A stretch of 64,000 nt of DNA, taken from assembly GCF_017654485.1 (NCBI RefSeq), contig NZ_CP061091.1, forward strand, positions 1,625,501 to 1,689,500, written 5' to 3'. Numbering within the stretch: position 1 is the first letter of the stretch; every line of letters starts with the position of its first letter. Under the pieces are notes generated by a model, which was given only the letters and a program-made list of their open reading frames with translations, was not told where the DNA came from and searched no databases. Origin of the DNA: Roseomonas marmotae (GTDB taxonomy: Bacteria > Pseudomonadota > Alphaproteobacteria > Acetobacterales > Acetobacteraceae). Position numbers and translations under genes: made by a program. This document shows positions 8,865 to 16,916 of this stretch, one piece after another.

Positions 8865-9830
8865 ATGGCCGAGCCTTGGGACGTGATCATCGTCGGCGGC
8901 GGGGCGGCCGGCCTGGCGGCCGCGCTGCTGCTGGGGCGGGCGCGGCGGCGGGTGCTGGTCTGCGATTCCGGCGAGTACCGCAATGCCCCATCCCCCGCCA
9001 TGCATGGCTTCCCGACGCGGGACGGCACCAGCCCCGCCGAATTCCGTGAGATCGCCCGGGCCGAGCTGTCGGCCTATCCAACCGTGCAGTTCCTCGCCGG
9101 GCGGGCGCGGGAGGCGGGCCGGACGGAGCAGGGCTTCACCCTCTCCCTGCTGCCGGAGGGGAAGCAGCAGCCACGTGACCTCCAGGCACGCAAGCTGCTG
9201 CTGGCCACCGGGCTGGAGGACGAGCTGCCGGACCTGCCGGGGCTTCGGGAGATCTACGGCCATTCCGCCTGGCACTGCCCCTATTGCGACGGCTTCGAGA
9301 ATGCCGGCCGCCCCCTGGCTGTCCATGGCGCGGGCATGGAGGTGGTGCGGCTAGCAAAGGAGCTGACAGGCTGGAGCCGCCAGCTGACCGTCTGCACCGG
9401 CGGCGCACGCCTGACGGGGCGGGAGCGCGGGCAACTGGTCGCGCTGGATATCGGCCTGCGGGAGGAGCCGGTGAGCGGTCTGGCGCGTGAGGGGACGCAG
9501 ATGCGTGGCCTGAACTTCGCTGATGGCGGCTTCTTGCCAACGGATGGCCTCTTCCTGGCCATGCCGCGCCGGCAGCGTTCGGATCTGGCGCAGCAACTGG
9601 GCTGTGGGCTGACCCGCCATGGCGGCATCCGCGCCGACCACCATGGCGCTACCAGCATCCCCGGCCTCTATGTCGCCGGGGACAATGGGGCGGGGCTGCA
9701 GATGGTGTTGATCGCCTCGGCCCAGGGCAGCCAGGCAGCATTCGCCATCAACAACGAATTGCTGCGGGAAGATCTGGCCACGGCCCGGCGGCAGCGTGCC
9801 CCGCGTCAGCCGGGGCTTCGCAAGGCCTGA
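8865..9830 (+). CDS. Thioredoxin-reductase-like flavoprotein with CPYC redox pair
   Basis: This 321-residue protein has the FAD motif VIIVGGGAAGLAAALLLG and the fold of low-molecular-weight thioredoxin reductases. A redox-active CPYC pair (Cys138/Cys141) sits where TrxB has CATC. The C-terminal motif IPGLYVAGDNGAGLQMVL binds FAD. The start has a perfect GGAGG site. The real trxB lies at 54.7-55.6 kb, so this is probably a different dithiol oxidase or reductase. The glutaredoxin-like pair recalls the family that includes small-molecule dithiol oxidases, but the substrate is not predictable. Confidence 0.85.
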   Translation: MAEPWDVIIVGGGAAGLAAALLLGRARRRVLVCDSGEYRNAPSPAMHGFPTRDGTSPAEFREIARAELSAYPTVQFLAGRAREAGRTEQGFTLSLLPEGKQQPRDLQARKLLLATGLEDELPDLPGLREIYGHSAWHCPYCDGFENAGRPLAVHGAGMEVVRLAKELTGWSRQLTVCTGGARLTGRERGQLVALDIGLREEPVSGLAREGTQMRGLNFADGGFLPTDGLFLAMPRRQRSDLAQQLGCGLTRHGGIRADHHGATSIPGLYVAGDNGAGLQMVLIASAQGSQAAFAINNELLREDLATARRQRAPRQPGLRKA

Positions 9831-9837
9831 GCGTGCT

Positions 9838-9856
9838 GCCCCGGCGCGGACGGGGC
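9838..9856 (+). terminator. Stem-loop after the thioredoxin-reductase-like gene
   Basis: GCCCCG and CGGGGC pair around a 7-nt loop starting eight bases after the stop codon. There is no T-tract. The inverted repeat GTCAA-N6-TTGAC at 9869-9884 lies just downstream, before the histidine kinase gene. Confidence 0.4.
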
Positions 9857-9914
9857 CGGTTCCGCGAAGTCAACTATTCTTGACCCGGCGCCTCTGAGCA
9901 GGAAGAGAGGAGGC

Positions 9915-12851
9915 ATGCATGCCTCTTCGCCCTCGGCCTCCTTGTCGGGTAGTCCGGCCGAGCGGCGCCGGCCCGGTCTGTCGCTCGCCCAGCGGTTACT
10001 GATCTTTGCCGCCGCGCTCCTGCTTCCCACCCTGCTTCTGAGCGGCATCCTGCTCTGGCGCTTCGCGGAGTCCGAGCAGCTTCGCCTGGAGAACGAGGTG
10101 CGGGGGAGCGCCGCCTATCTGGCGGAGACGCTGGACCGCAAGCTGGAGGGGCAGTTCCTCGCCCTGCGCGCGCTCTCGCTCTCGCCCTATCTGCGGAGCG
10201 GGGATCTGCGTGGCTTCCACGCACAGGCCGCAGAGCTTGGCCGGGCAGAAGGCTTCTACGTCCTGTTGCGCGACGCCTCCGGCAATCCGGTCATCGATAC
10301 CAGCCGCCCCTGGGGTATCCTCCAGCCGACCCACGCGCAGCTGACCGAAACCGACCGGCGGGCCCTGGCGGCCGGAAGGCCGGCCGTCTCCGACCTGCGC
10401 GTGAGCCAGGATGGCAAGGCGAGCACCTTTAACATCGTCATGCCCGTGCGGCTGCCGGATGCCGATCCGCCCTTCCTGCTCAGCCTGGTGCTGCCGGCCG
10501 AGACGGCGCAGTGGGTCCTGAAGGCCGAGCCGCTGCCGGAAGGTTGGACCTCCTCCTATGTCGGCGGCGACGGGCGGATCATCGCCCGCTCCGACCGCAG
10601 CGTGCAGTTCCGCGGCAGTCTGGCCACTGAGGATCTGCGCCGCAATGCCGTGGGCGAATCCGGCGTCTGGACCGGCACCACGGCGATGGGGGAGCCGGTG
10701 GTGGCGGCCTATCGACGCTCCCAGCTCTCCGGCTGGCGCGCGGCGGTGGGGGTCCCGGTGGCGGTGATGCGCGAGCCGCTGCGGAATTCCCTGCTGGCGC
10801 TGGGTCTGCTCTCGGCCAGCGCACTCCTGGTTTCGGCGCTGCTGGCCTTCTGGGTCGGGCGCAGCATCTCCGGGGGCATCCACCAGCTGGCCAATGCCGC
10901 GCGCCGCATCGGCCAGGCCGGGGAAGTCTCGCCCCCCGCCAGCGGCATCCGCGAAGTTGACTCGGTGAGCGAGGCCATCGGCGCCGCCGCCCATGACCTG
11001 CGGGAACGCGCCCTGGGCCGCGACCGGGCGGAGGAGGCGCTGCGGGAAGAGAGCCGGTCGCTGGAGACGCTGAACCGCATCGGCTCCCTGCTGGCGGCGG
11101 AGCTGGACCTCGACCGCCTGATCCAGGCCGTGACCGATGCGGCCACCGAACTGAGCGGCGCGCGGATGGGCGCCTTCTTCTATAGCGGGCCGGACCCGCA
11201 GGCCGGATCCTCCACCCACTACGCCCTTTCCGGCAGCGAGCAGGACCTCTTCTCCCGCTTCCCGCTGTCGCGCTTCACGGCACTCTTCGCCCCCACCTTC
11301 CGGGGGGATGGCATCCTGCGGATCGCCGATCTGACGCAGCACCCGCGCTACCGCTGGGGCCGGGGGGATGGAGGGCCGGAAGGCCAGCCGCCGCTGCGTT
11401 CCTATCTGGCGGTGCCTGTGGTCTCCCGCTCCGGCGAGGTGATCGGCGGCCTTTTCTTCGGCCATCCCGAGCCCGGCGTCTTCACCGCGCGGTCGGAGCG
11501 GTTGGTGGCGGGCGTGGCGGCGCAGGCGGCCATCGCCGTCGACAATGCCCGGCTGTTCCGCGAGGCCAGCCGCGCCACCGAGGCGCTGGAACGCCGCGTC
11601 GCCGAGCGCACGCAGGAGCTGGAGGATGCGAATGCCCGGCTGCGGGCGGAGGTTGTGGCGCGCGAGGAAGCACAGTCCCGCCTCTCCCAGGCGCAGAAGA
11701 TGGAGGCGCTGGGGCAGCTTGCCGGCGGCATCGCGCATGACTTCAACAACGTGCTGCAGGCCATCACTAGCGGGCTGGCCCTGATCAGCCAGCGCGCCGA
11801 GGACGCCGCCCGGGTCCGCAAGCTGGCGGGCATGGCCACCGAGGCCGCCGAGCGAGGCGCCTCCATCACCCGGCGGCTGCTGACCTTCGCCCGGCGCGGC
11901 GAGCTGCGGGTGGAGCCGGTGGACGCGGCGGCGCTGCTGGACGACCTGGCCGCCGTCTTCAAGCACACGCTCGGCCCGGGCATCGAGGTGCGGATCGAGG
12001 CCTCGCCCGAGCTGCCGCCGCTGCTGGTCGACCGCGGGCAGCTGGAGGCGGTGCTCGTCAACCTCGCCACCAATGCGCGCGATGCCATGGCCGGCGGCGG
12101 GCGGCTGCAGCTTTCCGCCTCGGCCGAGGAGGTGACGGAGGATGCGCCGGGCCCGGTGGAGCTGGCGCCCGGCACCTATCTGCGGCTGTCCGTCCGGGAC
12201 ACCGGCGGCGGGATGGATGCGGCGGTGCTGGCGCGGGCCACCGAGCCCTTCTTCACCACCAAGCCGCTGGGCAAGGGCACCGGGCTGGGGCTGGCGATGG
12301 CCAAGGGCTTCGCCGAGCAGTCCGGCGGCGGCTTCGGCATCGAGAGCTGGCCGGGGGAGGGCACCTGCGTCACGCTCTGGCTGCCGCGTGGCAGGATGGA
12401 GGAGATGCGTGCCTCCCGTCCGCTGCCCCATTCCCAGGCGCTCCAGGTCCGGCCGGGCGAGGGAGGCGGGATGCCCGCGGTGCTGGTGGTGGATGACGAG
12501 CCCGCGGTGCGCGCCGCCATCGCCGCCGACCTGGCCGCGCGCGGCTGGCATGTCACCGAGGCGGCGGATGCCCTGGCTGCCCTGGAGCGGATCGGCGCCG
12601 CGCCGCTGGACCTGCTGGTGACCGACCTCGCCATGCCCGGCATGAATGGCCTGGCCCTGCTGGCCGAGGCGCGGCGCCGCCGCCCCGGCCTGCCCGCCAT
12701 GCTGGTGACCGGTTATATGGACGAGGACAGCAGCGGTGCCTTGCAGGAGGCCGAGCAGGGCGGACCCTTCATGCTGCTCCGCAAGCCGATCCCGGCGGAT
12801 GAACTGGCCACCCACGCCGCCGCGCTGCTGCGGGAGAAGGTGCGCGCCTGA
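9915..12851 (+). CDS. Hybrid sensor histidine kinase (periplasmic sensor, HAMP, GAF, kinase, receiver)
   Basis: The protein is 978 residues. It has a membrane helix near residues 26-47 and a periplasmic sensor region of about 240 residues that looks Cache-like. A second helix lies near 290-313, followed by HAMP, then a GAF domain near 385-545 and a coiled coil. The HisKA box GGIAHDFNNVLQAI carries His608. The ATPase domain has NARDAM and GKGTGLGLAMAKGF. A C-terminal receiver has Asp860/Asp861 and phospho-acceptor Asp904 in VTDLAMPG. The start follows GAGGAGG. No separate response regulator is nearby, so the output partner is unknown. The signal may be a small organic ligand. Confidence 0.93.
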   Translation: MHASSPSASLSGSPAERRRPGLSLAQRLLIFAAALLLPTLLLSGILLWRFAESEQLRLENEVRGSAAYLAETLDRKLEGQFLALRALSLSPYLRSGDLRGFHAQAAELGRAEGFYVLLRDASGNPVIDTSRPWGILQPTHAQLTETDRRALAAGRPAVSDLRVSQDGKASTFNIVMPVRLPDADPPFLLSLVLPAETAQWVLKAEPLPEGWTSSYVGGDGRIIARSDRSVQFRGSLATEDLRRNAVGESGVWTGTTAMGEPVVAAYRRSQLSGWRAAVGVPVAVMREPLRNSLLALGLLSASALLVSALLAFWVGRSISGGIHQLANAARRIGQAGEVSPPASGIREVDSVSEAIGAAAHDLRERALGRDRAEEALREESRSLETLNRIGSLLAAELDLDRLIQAVTDAATELSGARMGAFFYSGPDPQAGSSTHYALSGSEQDLFSRFPLSRFTALFAPTFRGDGILRIADLTQHPRYRWGRGDGGPEGQPPLRSYLAVPVVSRSGEVIGGLFFGHPEPGVFTARSERLVAGVAAQAAIAVDNARLFREASRATEALERRVAERTQELEDANARLRAEVVAREEAQSRLSQAQKMEALGQLAGGIAHDFNNVLQAITSGLALISQRAEDAARVRKLAGMATEAAERGASITRRLLTFARRGELRVEPVDAAALLDDLAAVFKHTLGPGIEVRIEASPELPPLLVDRGQLEAVLVNLATNARDAMAGGGRLQLSASAEEVTEDAPGPVELAPGTYLRLSVRDTGGGMDAAVLARATEPFFTTKPLGKGTGLGLAMAKGFAEQSGGGFGIESWPGEGTCVTLWLPRGRMEEMRASRPLPHSQALQVRPGEGGGMPAVLVVDDEPAVRAAIAADLAARGWHVTEAADALAALERIGAAPLDLLVTDLAMPGMNGLALLAEARRRRPGLPAMLVTGYMDEDSSGALQEAEQGGPFMLLRKPIPADELATHAAALLREKVRA

Positions 12852-12914
12852 GCGTTGGCTTGTGCGCCGGCCCCTTCATCGCGAGCATGGGTCGGCAAGC
12901 ACGAGGAACCTCTG

Positions 12915-13634
12915 ATGACCTGGTCGATCCTGGCCCATGACCCCGAGAGCGGCGCCTTCGGCGTGGCGGTGGCGACCTGCGCCTTCGCCGTCGGCGCCTC
13001 CTGCCCCTTTCTCCGTGCCGGGGTGGGCGCGGTATCCACGCAGTCCTTCACCAACCGCTATCTGGGCCCGGCGGTGCTGGATGCCATGGAGCGCGGCCTT
13101 CCGCCGCAGGACGCCATCGAGGCTGCCCTGGCGGGAGATGCCAACCGCGCCTATCGGCAGGTCCATGCCCTGGACCGCCACGGCCGCAGCGCCGCCTGGA
13201 CAGGAAGCAGCTGCGTGATCTGGGCGGGTTCGGCCTCCGCGCCGCATCTCAGCGTGGCCGGCAACATGCTGGCCGGGCCGGAGGTGGTGGGGCAGACCCT
13301 GGCCAGCCTGCGCGCGCCGTCCGACCTGCCGCTGCCGGAGCGGATGCTGCTGGCCATGGATGCCGGAGAGGCCGCGGGCGGCGACCGCCGGGGCCGGCAG
13401 TCCGCCGCCATGCAGGTGGTGACGACCGAGGACTTCCCCGACCTCGACCTGCGTGTCGACGACCATGCAGAGCCGCTGGTGGAGCTGCGGCGGCTGCTGG
13501 GCCTCTGGCGCGTCACGCGCGCGCCGGGGCTGGCGACGGGGCCGCGCAAGGCCAATCCCTCCGGCACCATCGACCGTGCCGCGGTCGAGGCCGGATGGAA
13601 GGAAAAGGGCCTGGACCTGCGCTTCGGTGACTGA
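12915..13634 (+). CDS. DUF1028 family protein (Ntn-hydrolase-like)
   Basis: The 239-residue protein has the characteristic DUF1028 start MTWSILAHDPESGAFGVAVA and the downstream motif ASCPFLRAGVGAVSTQ. The family has an Ntn-hydrolase-like fold and often travels with amidohydrolases or peptide importers, but no reaction is established. GAGG lies nine bases before the ATG. Because it begins 63 bp after the kinase gene on the same strand, it may be co-transcribed with it. Confidence 0.88.
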   Translation: MTWSILAHDPESGAFGVAVATCAFAVGASCPFLRAGVGAVSTQSFTNRYLGPAVLDAMERGLPPQDAIEAALAGDANRAYRQVHALDRHGRSAAWTGSSCVIWAGSASAPHLSVAGNMLAGPEVVGQTLASLRAPSDLPLPERMLLAMDAGEAAGGDRRGRQSAAMQVVTTEDFPDLDLRVDDHAEPLVELRRLLGLWRVTRAPGLATGPRKANPSGTIDRAAVEAGWKEKGLDLRFGD

Positions 13635-13692
13635 GCGCTGGGTGGCGGGCGCAGGCGGCGCCGTGTCTCGGCTCCTGCCGCCCGGCCATTTA

Positions 13693-13715
13693 CTGACAGA
13701 TCAATTATATGTCAG
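13693..13715. repeat. Inverted repeat in the lipoprotein promoter region
   Basis: CTGACA and TGTCAG are perfect inverted repeats separated by 11 AT-rich bases. They lie 17 bp upstream of the -35 element of the EcfG-type promoter and could bind a dimeric regulator. The function is unknown. Confidence 0.45.
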
Positions 13716-13731
13716 CGGCTTCATCAACCAC

Positions 13732-13756
13732 GGAACTGCCACAGCGCCGCCACGTT
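13732..13756 (+). promoter_or_regulatory. EcfG-type general-stress promoter
   Basis: GGAAC (13732-13736), a 16-bp spacer and CGTT (13753-13756) match exactly the alphaproteobacterial EcfG consensus GGAAC-N16/17-CGTT. The predicted start site near 13763 lies about 45 bp before the lipoprotein start codon. Confidence 0.65.
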
Positions 13757-13807
13757 CGGGAAACTACTAAGGTCGAGGTTGTGGCAATTACAGGAGATGA
13801 GACTGTC

Positions 13808-14023
13808 ATGAAGACTCTGTCCCGCATCGCGGTGGTCGGCACCATGGCGCTGGCGCTGATGGGCTGCGACAACATGTCGCGGTCGCAGCAGCGCGCGCTT
13901 TCCGGCGGCGCCATCGGCGCGGCGGCCGGCACGGCGGTATCGGCCATCGCCGGTGGCTCGCTGCTGACCGGCGCGCTGGTGGGTGGCGCCGGCGGTGCGG
14001 TGATCGGCGCGGTTTCGCGCTAA
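13808..14023 (+). CDS. Small glycine-zipper lipoprotein
   Basis: The 71-residue protein begins MKTLSRIAVVGTMALALMGC, a lipoprotein signal with the lipidated Cys at residue 20. It is followed by a short linker and a glycine-zipper segment (GGAIGAAAGTAVSAIAGGS and GGAGGAVIGAV) resembling osmotically induced OsmB-like lipoproteins. It probably sits in the outer membrane. The frame is open further upstream, but the ATG at 13808 gives a proper signal sequence and has AGGAG upstream. The exact EcfG-type promoter suggests induction under general stress. Confidence 0.85.
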   Translation: MKTLSRIAVVGTMALALMGCDNMSRSQQRALSGGAIGAAAGTAVSAIAGGSLLTGALVGGAGGAVIGAVSR

Positions 14024-14031
14024 GCGGCCCG

Positions 14032-14064
14032 GCCTTCCGCGCGGGGCCAGCCCGCGCGGAAGGC
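14032..14064. terminator. Strong bidirectional stem-loop
   Basis: A perfect 14-bp stem (left arm 14032-14045, right arm 14051-14064) with a 5-nt loop lies between the convergent lipoprotein gene and the amino-acid importer operon. It is one of the strongest intergenic hairpins in the window. Confidence 0.75.
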
Positions 14065-14071
14065 GATGGCC

Positions 14072-14902
14072 TCAGCCGGCCGCGAAGGCCGGCATCGGCG
14101 GCAGCGGCTCCATCGGCGTCTTGAACCAGCGCTGGTGGATGCGGTCCAGCTCCCCGTTCTGCACAAGCTCGGCGATGAAGCTGTTGCACCAGTCTCGCAG
14201 TGCCGCGTCCTGCTTCCGGAAGGCCATGCCATTGGCCTGCGCGCGCAGCGTGAATTTCGGCTCGATCTCCAGCTTGGGATAATTGGTGGTCAGCTGCGCC
14301 AGCACGGTGCTGCTGGCGCCGATGGCCTGCACCTGGCCCGAGATGATGGACTGCGTGGTCGTCGCATCATCGTCGAAGCGCATGATGCGGATCTCCTTCG
14401 GCGCCACGGCCATGACCGCCGAATCCTGCGTGCTGGCGCGGGCAACGCCGACGCGCACGCCCTTCAGGTCGTCCGGCCCGCTGATTTTGGTGCTCTTCGG
14501 CGCCAGGATATAGGTCGTGAAGGCGCTGTAGGGGTTGGAGAAGAGCACCTGCTTCGACCGCTCCTCCGTGATGCCGAAGGTGGCGACCAGCATGTCCACC
14601 TTGTTGGTCAGCAGGAAGGGGATGCGGTTGGGGCCGGTGACGGGCACCAGCTGCAGCTGCACGCCCAGCGCCTTGGCCAGCAGGGCCGAGACATCCGCGT
14701 CATAGCCGGCGGGCTTCTGATTCTCGTCGATGCCGCCGAAGGGCGGGTAGTCGGTCAGGATGCCGATGGAGATCTTCCCGGCCTTCTTGATCTCATCCGG
14801 CGTGGCCGCCGCGGCGGGGCGCGTCAGGCCCGGCAGCATGGCGGCCGAGGCGCCGATGGCCAGCGCCCCCAGGGCCCGGCGTCCGATCGGATAGGCTGTC
14901 AT
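14072..14902 (-). CDS. Amino-acid ABC transporter substrate-binding protein
   Basis: The 276-residue protein has a possible twin-arginine export signal (GRRALGALAIGASAAML, cleavage near AAAA-TPDE). The family 3 periplasmic binding fold follows: GILTDYPPFGGIDENQKPAG, then ATFGITEERSKQVLFSNPY. Such proteins deliver polar amino acids or related compounds to the permeases. The ATG at 14902 has a GGGAGAAG site. It is the last gene of a minus-strand operon behind two permease genes. The ligand is not predictable. Confidence 0.92.
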   Translation of the reverse strand: MTAYPIGRRALGALAIGASAAMLPGLTRPAAAATPDEIKKAGKISIGILTDYPPFGGIDENQKPAGYDADVSALLAKALGVQLQLVPVTGPNRIPFLLTNKVDMLVATFGITEERSKQVLFSNPYSAFTTYILAPKSTKISGPDDLKGVRVGVARASTQDSAVMAVAPKEIRIMRFDDDATTTQSIISGQVQAIGASSTVLAQLTTNYPKLEIEPKFTLRAQANGMAFRKQDAALRDWCNSFIAELVQNGELDRIHQRWFKTPMEPLPPMPAFAAG

Positions 14903-14949
14903 GTCAGTCTTCTCCCTGGTGTTCGTTTCCCGGACCATGCGCCGCCGCC

Positions 14950-15600
14950 TCAGCGGCTGGCGAGGGCCAGTTTCTGCTCCATGCGCCGGCTGTAGATGGA
15001 GAGCGGCCAGCAGAGGATGAAATAGACCAGTCCCACCAGCCCGAAGATGGTGAAGGGATGGAAGACCGCGTTGTTGATCACCTGCGCCGCGCGGGTCAGC
15101 TCCACGAAGCCGATCATCGAGGTCAGCGAGGTCGCCTTGATCAGCTGCACGAGGAAGCCGACCGTGGGCGGGAGGGCGATGCGTACGGCCTGCGGCAGCA
15201 CGATCAGCCGCATCTGGTGCCAGTAGCGCAGGCCCAGCGCGCTGGATGCCTCCCACTGGCCGCGCGGCACGACCTCGATGCTGCCGCGCCAGATCTCGCC
15301 CAGGAAGGCGCTGGCATGCAGCGACAGGCCAAGCGTGGCAGCGCCCCAGGGATCGACATCGAAGCCGAAGAGGCCCGGCACGAAGAAGGCCAGGAACAGC
15401 TGCATCAACAGCGGCGTTCCCTGGAAGACCTTGATGTAGCCGAAGGCGAACCAGCGCAGCACCCGGATTTTGCCGCTGCGCATCAGCGCGATGGCCAGGC
15501 CGCCGATGCTGCCGCCAATGAAGGCGCAGACCGAGAGCAGGATGGTCCAGCGCACCGCCGCCAGGATGAAGAGGATCTCGTTGGGGCCGAGGCTACGCAT
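14950..15600 (-). CDS. Amino-acid ABC transporter permease (HisM/GlnP type)
   Basis: The 216-residue inner-membrane protein has several hydrophobic helices and the cytoplasmic coupling loop EASSALGLRYWHQMRLIVLP, which contacts the ATPase. It lies 13 bp downstream of a second, related permease gene; the two probably form a heterodimer. Its stop is 47 bp before the binding-protein start. Confidence 0.92.
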   Translation of the reverse strand: MRSLGPNEILFILAAVRWTILLSVCAFIGGSIGGLAIALMRSGKIRVLRWFAFGYIKVFQGTPLLMQLFLAFFVPGLFGFDVDPWGAATLGLSLHASAFLGEIWRGSIEVVPRGQWEASSALGLRYWHQMRLIVLPQAVRIALPPTVGFLVQLIKATSLTSMIGFVELTRAAQVINNAVFHPFTIFGLVGLVYFILCWPLSIYSRRMEQKLALASR

Positions 15601-15613
15601 GCTGCCGTCCTCC

Positions 15614-16285
15614 TCAGCGTGTGGCGGGCTGGCGCAGGAAGGCGCGTTCGATCAGTGCGAAAATGCCCCAGAATGTCAGGGAAAGGACGAAGTAGATGCC
15701 GGTGACGACGAAATAGACCTCGAAACTGCGGAAGGTCCGCGCCTGGATGTCATTGGCCGCGCCCGTCAGCTCATTGGCCGCGATGGCGGAGCAGACGCTG
15801 GAATTCAGCATCAGCAGGATGAACTGGCTGGTCAGCGCCGGGTAGATGGCCTGGATGGCGGGCTTCAGCACGATCAGGCGGAAGATCTGCAGCGGCTTCA
15901 GGCCCAGCGCCCGCCCGGCCTCGATCTGGCCTTTGGCGATGCTCTCAATGCCGGCCCGGATGATCTCGATGCCGTAGGCGCCGACATTGACCACCAGGGC
16001 CAGCAGGGAGGCCTGGTCGGCCTCCAGCCGGATGCCGATCGCAGGCAGGCCGAAGAAGATGATGAAGATCTGGATCAGGAAGGGCGTGTTGCGGATCAGC
16101 TCGATATAGGCGTCGATGATCCAGCGCAGCGGCCTCGGCCCGCCGGTCTTGCCCAGTGCCCCCAGCACGGCCACGACCATGCCGATGGCCATGGCGGCCG
16201 CCGATAGCCAGAGGGTGCGCAAGGCCCCGGCCATGAGTTCATCCCAGGAGGCGAAAACCTGGCCGAATTCGAAGGCGTAGTTCAT
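15614..16285 (-). CDS. Amino-acid ABC transporter permease (HisQ/GlnP type)
   Basis: The 223-residue permease is the first gene of the operon. Its coupling loop reads EAGRALGLKPLQIFRLIVLK. The ATG at 16285 is preferred; a GTG at 16306 would add seven residues, and neither has a clear ribosome site. The operon permease-permease-binding protein lacks an ATP-binding gene, so the ATPase must be encoded elsewhere. Upstream, 266 bp separate it from tRNA-Phe with no gene evident. Confidence 0.9.
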   Translation of the reverse strand: MNYAFEFGQVFASWDELMAGALRTLWLSAAAMAIGMVVAVLGALGKTGGPRPLRWIIDAYIELIRNTPFLIQIFIIFFGLPAIGIRLEADQASLLALVVNVGAYGIEIIRAGIESIAKGQIEAGRALGLKPLQIFRLIVLKPAIQAIYPALTSQFILLMLNSSVCSAIAANELTGAANDIQARTFRSFEVYFVVTGIYFVLSLTFWGIFALIERAFLRQPATR

Positions 16286-16551
16286 GCCGGCAGGCAACCG
16301 GTCCACAGGCGCGGCGCGGCCATGGGATTCACCCTCTCGATCGTTTCCTGCCCGCCTTTGCGGCTTTGGCTTTGACCTGGCTGCGGCCGCCTGGGGCGGC
16401 TCGTCCGGCTACCGCAGGCTGGCGTGGATCATGAGGGCATGCAAGTGGGGAGGGGATGACACGGTGGTAAGGCGCGGACTGCCCGGGGCAGCCACGGCCA
16501 TGGGCCGCGCGTGATGCCGGCGGCGCTGTCGGTATCGGGGATGAGAGAGGA

Positions 16552-16627
16552 TGGTGCCCAGAAGTGGAATCGAACCACCGACACTGCGATTTTCAGTCGC
16601 ATGCTCTACCAACTGAGCTATCTGGGC
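16552..16627 (-). tRNA. tRNA-Phe (GAA)
   Basis: The minus-strand sequence folds as a full 76-nt tRNA. The acceptor GCCCAGA pairs with TCTGGGC, the D-arm reads AGCTCAGTTGGTAGAGC, and the anticodon loop CTGAAAA carries GAA. The T-arm is GGTTCGATTCC, and CCA is encoded. Confidence 0.98.
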
Positions 16628-16736
16628 CCATAGCGGCGGTGGCGTTGCCGTCACCGTCTGTAGAGTGCGCCCGAAATAGACGATGGCCGGGGGGCTGTCC
16701 AGCCACCTCTGCCGGATATTTCGGCCGCGCCGCCAA

Positions 16737-16916
16737 TTAATCCCGCGTCTCGTCTTCCTGTGGCACCGGCGGGCCGGGGATGACATAGGCCTCGTTCAGC
16801 CAGCGGCCGAGATCGACCTGCCGGCAGCGGGCGGAGCAGAAGGGGCGCTGCTGCGGGTCGGAAGGCTTGCCGCAGATGGGGCAGCGGGCCAGGGAGGGTT
16901 TGGGCTTATTCGGCAT
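16737..16916 (-). CDS. yacG: DNA gyrase inhibitor YacG
   Basis: This 59-residue zinc protein starts [18 protein letters not shown]. Its four zinc ligands are Cys12, Cys15, Cys27 and Cys31 (CPIC and CSARC). Family members bind GyrB and inhibit gyrase. The start overlaps the end of the RNase G-like gene by 11 bases, so translation is probably coupled. Linkage to maf and the RNase gene is common in alphaproteobacteria. Confidence 0.92.
   Translation of the reverse strand: MPNKPKPSLARCPICGKPSDPQQRPFCSARCRQVDLGRWLNEAYVIPGPPVPQEDETRD

Noticed and set aside
9996-12815. Open frame of 939 codons opposite the histidine kinase
   Set aside because: Antisense shadow of a well-defined hybrid kinase, with no domain of its own.
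13693-13712. CTGACA and TATAT as a sigma-70 promoter for the lipoprotein gene
   Set aside because: The spacing between the two elements is only about 7 bp, far too short.
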